NCBI RefSeq assembly: GCF_000156715.1
Contig: NZ_DS999309.1
Span: forward strand, 3,008 to 40,933
Reading direction: 5' to 3'
DNA: 37,926 nt
Source of the DNA: Francisella philomiragia subsp. philomiragia ATCC 25015
GTDB taxonomy: Bacteria > Pseudomonadota > Gammaproteobacteria > Francisellales > Francisellaceae
Part shown: positions 36,098 to 37,926 of the stretch, piece after piece
How positions within the stretch are numbered: the stretch's first letter is position 1
Layout of the letters: the number at the start of each line of letters is the position of its first letter
Position numbers and translations under genes: made by a program
Notes under the pieces: model-generated
Databases searched by the model: none
The model's input: the letters and a program-made list of their open reading frames with translations, nothing else
Told to the model about the DNA's origin: nothing

Positions 36098-36601
36098 AAA
36101 GTATGCCCATAATCTGTCAAGCTTTACATCCAAAATATCCTTAACTTTAGAAAAGCCATCACAAGATATTTATAAGTTATTCATTCAAATTCTATCATAC
36201 AAACACAAATAAGATTTATGCGCTATCTATATTTGTAAAAGAGTTGCTAACTGTATTAGTCCTCCAAACATCTTTGAAAGAAAATATTTGGTAGTTGTAG
36301 CTTAGAAATCAAATAAGCATCAGCGAGAATCATTAAACATTTTTTCAACACTAAATACTTTAAATCTTTTAGAATTATGACAGCTAGAAAATAATTCTTC
36401 TGAATATCATAACACCTAGTACAATCTCGCTATAAATTAGGTTTAAAGCCTAGTACTTTATTAAGCTACAGTATTCGTCTTATAAGTAAAATACAGCAAA
36501 TTAGTATTGCTTAGTTCTAATTCTAGCTCAAATATTTGGAAATATTTTCTACTGCTTTATCTTTATCACAATATAAACACATCTTGTATATTTTTCTGTA
36601 A

Positions 36602-36634
36602 TTGTAATTTAATATCTTTCATAGCTAGTCCTTT
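36602..36634. repeat. 33-bp inverted repeat arm (partner 36717-36749)
   Basis: The reverse complement of 36602-36634 is identical to 36717-36749. Each arm covers the ribosome site and first seven codons of an IS256-type transposase, so two elements sit head to head. Similarity continues beyond the arm at lower identity. Confidence 0.85.
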
Positions 36635-36663
36635 TTTTTCTCAACTTAATTATAAAGTCGACT

Positions 36664-36681
36664 AGCTATAGACACACTTTT
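36664..36681. repeat. 18-bp repeat of an IS end (partner 37897-37914)
   Basis: AGCTATAGACACACTTTT occurs here and again at 37897-37914, where it spans the transposase stop. Here it forms the left end of the decayed minus-strand copy; there it leads into the right end of the intact copy. The two outer extensions also resemble each other loosely, as element ends should. Confidence 0.75.
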
Positions 36682-36728
36682 TTATACACTATCTCATTAG
36701 TTATTCAACTTTATATAAAGGACTAGCT

Positions 36729-37904
36729 ATGAAAGATATTAAATTACAAATGCAAAAAAGTATAGAAGATACACTATACTATGATAAAGAAAATGCTATT
36801 GATACTATAATCAAGATAGTATTTGAGTCAATATTACGCTGTGAGCGTAAAGAGTTTCTATCTAGTGACTCTTCTCAGTCAAACAAAGCAAATGGCTATT
36901 ACACACGCTTAGCACAAGGTATAAATAAGTATTTTGAATTAGATATACCAAGAGATAGGTTATCTTTATTTAAACCTGTACTTTTAGAATGTGTAAAGGC
37001 TAGAGATGAGCAAATGCAGGAGTTAGCATTCAAGTTATATACCAAAGGCTTAACTACTCGTGATATCAATAGTATCTTTGCCGAAGTTTACGACAAAAAC
37101 CTCTCACCATCAGCAATATCTTCAATTACTAAAGAGTTTGAGCAAGAGCGTATAGCATGGCAAAATAAAAGTCTAGTTTCGGAGTACTACTTTATTTATA
37201 TAGACGCTTTATTTATGCCAATAAGAAGAGAAACTGTTGAAAAAGAAGCTTTCTATATAGTGTTTGGTATGAGACCTGATCTAACTCGTGAAGTACTTGG
37301 TGTATATAATATTCCACAGGAATCAGCTAGTGGTTGGCGCGAAGTATTTCACAATTTAAAACAAAGAGGTTTAAATAAGTGCCTAATGCTAGTAGCTGAT
37401 TTATCTCAAGTTATAGGTGAAGAACTTCCAGGGACTAAATTTCAAAGATGTATAATTCATAAAATAAGGAATTTGTTGATTAAGATTAGAGCTTCTGACA
37501 AAAGAGCCCTATCAGATGACTTTAAAAAGGTTTTTGAGGTTGGTACACAAGACTATACAAAAGAAAAGGCAAAACAACGGTTGGCTCTATTTATAGACAA
37601 ATGGAAAAATAAATATTCGTGGATAAACAAAAAGTTTGATGAGTATGACTTTGATTTTTATTTTGCATACTTGAATTTTCCTTGGCAAATACATACTATG
37701 ATCACTACAAACTGGATAGAACGACTTAATAAGACAATTAGAAGAACTACAAAAATTAGAAACTCATTTCCTAATTCTGATAGTGCCCTGAATCTTATTT
37801 GTGCTCTATTGATTGAAAAAGAAAACACCAATTATAGGAAATATCCTGTAACTGCTTTTTCTGGGGTTAAGGATATATTAGAGGATAAAATCGAAAAGCT
37901 ATAG
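36729..37904 (+). CDS. IS256-family transposase
   Basis: A 391-residue DDE transposase of the Mutator/IS256 class. The three acidic residues are Asp159 (YIDALFMPI), Asp224 (LMLVADLSQ) and Glu331 (WIERLNKTIRR), the last followed by the family signature SFPNSDSALNL. The FQRCIIHKIRNLL segment is also typical. The second Asp is usually in SDGHxG, here ADLSQVIG. The length is near the usual 390-410, with no internal stop, so it is probably active. AAAGGA lies 6 bases before the ATG. Confidence 0.93.
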   Translation: MKDIKLQMQKSIEDTLYYDKENAIDTIIKIVFESILRCERKEFLSSDSSQSNKANGYYTRLAQGINKYFELDIPRDRLSLFKPVLLECVKARDEQMQELAFKLYTKGLTTRDINSIFAEVYDKNLSPSAISSITKEFEQERIAWQNKSLVSEYYFIYIDALFMPIRRETVEKEAFYIVFGMRPDLTREVLGVYNIPQESASGWREVFHNLKQRGLNKCLMLVADLSQVIGEELPGTKFQRCIIHKIRNLLIKIRASDKRALSDDFKKVFEVGTQDYTKEKAKQRLALFIDKWKNKYSWINKKFDEYDFDFYFAYLNFPWQIHTMITTNWIERLNKTIRRTTKIRNSFPNSDSALNLICALLIEKENTNYRKYPVTAFSGVKDILEDKIEKL

Positions 37905-37914
37905 ACACACTTTT
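37897..37914. repeat. 18-bp repeat at the right end of the intact IS256 element
   Basis: Identical to 36664-36681 and in the same direction. It overlaps the transposase stop and leads into TCTGCATACTACC at the window edge, the probable terminal repeat. Confidence 0.7.
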
Positions 37915-37926
37915 CTGCATACTACC

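Larger units (their letters stand above)
36098..36692 (-). pseudogene. Decayed IS256-family element, minus orientation
   Basis: This gene-free stretch is a ruined copy of the neighbouring transposase element in reverse. On the minus strand the start (ATG 36622) reads MKDIKLQLQKNIQD, matching MKDIKLQMQKSIED, then a 1-bp insertion breaks the frame. Further on are KKCLMILAD and LPNIFFQRC (intact: NKCLMLVAD and LPGTKFQRC), a decayed match to RNSFPNSDSALNL (about 36205-36250), and KVKDIL (36131-36148) near the end. The parts holding residues of about 27-178 and 250-343 of the intact protein are gone, so Asp159 and Glu331 are absent. The left end (about 36664-36692) repeats the outer sequence seen beyond the intact gene's stop. 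Confidence 0.8.
36717..37926 (+). mobile_element. IS256-family insertion sequence (right end beyond or at the window edge)
   Basis: The element holds an intact transposase and the start of a right end (from 37897). No matching left terminal repeat lies between the decayed neighbour (ending near 36692) and the transposase, so the left end may be truncated or shared with that neighbour. No target duplication can be judged, because the right border may lie outside the window. Confidence 0.75.

Noticed and set aside
1-37926. CRISPR array, tRNA, rRNA or phage genes
   Set aside because: No regularly spaced repeats, no cloverleaf or rRNA-like conserved stretch, and no phage structural genes were seen on reading both strands.

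Overview
The window looks like chromosome of a Francisella-type gammaproteobacterium. This rests on the very AT-rich DNA and codon use, the NadM-Nudix fusion next to glmU/glmS, the cold-shock/bS21 pair, the tandem Slt-type transglycosylases beside mtn and parC, and many small lipoproteins. It is an identification from gene content and style, not from a search. An IS256-type transposase and a bacterial pentameric ligand-gated channel suggest an environmental or fish-associated relative more than classical F. tularensis, but I cannot prove the species.

Layout. Positions 1-1026 (minus) hold the N-terminal part of a secreted protein with two Fn3/Ig-like modules that runs off the left edge. Positions 1336-3938 (minus) carry an acyltransferase-3/SGNH O-acetylase followed by a divergent peptide deformylase. 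A divergent HAAAP amino-acid permease (4222-5376) has a promoter-spacer dyad and a leader hairpin in front of it. Positions 5506-6150 (minus) hold a DUF4230 protein preceded by an 18-residue hydrophobic peptide. Positions 6173-6716 hold an intact small GIY-YIG nuclease gene bracketed by inverted palindromes, plus a broken second copy. dnaE follows (6726-10214, minus).

Positions 10398-15355 (plus) carry two paralogous MscS-type channels flanking a small outer-membrane beta-barrel gene. Positions 15365-25297 are one long minus-strand block: map, a KfrA-like DNA-binding coiled-coil protein, parC, mtn, two tandem lytic transglycosylases and an MFS transporter. On the plus strand, 25418-26389 carry a MazG-like pyrophosphohydrolase, then csp overlapping rpsU. 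Positions 26390-32228 (minus) hold a lipoprotein, nadM-nudix, glmU, glmS and a GNAT acetyltransferase. psd (plus) ends overlapping a convergent HTH gene. Two tiny lipoprotein genes follow (33694-33981, minus), then an S2P/M50 protease and a pentameric ligand-gated ion channel (plus).

The right end (about 36098 to the edge) is two IS256-family copies head to head: a decayed minus-oriented copy, and an intact transposase reading off toward the edge.

Together the genes are mostly envelope and housekeeping: amino-sugar supply for peptidoglycan (GlmS, GlmU), peptidoglycan turnover (two Slt), phospholipid synthesis (Psd), osmotic protection (two MscS), NAD synthesis (NadM), replication and chromosome decatenation (DnaE, ParC) and protein N-terminal processing (Map, deformylase-like). 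The less ordinary parts are the palindrome-bracketed GIY-YIG unit, the leader peptide before the DUF4230 gene, the permease control region, the unusual deformylase, the ion channel and the IS256 pair. I saw no tRNA, rRNA or CRISPR array.
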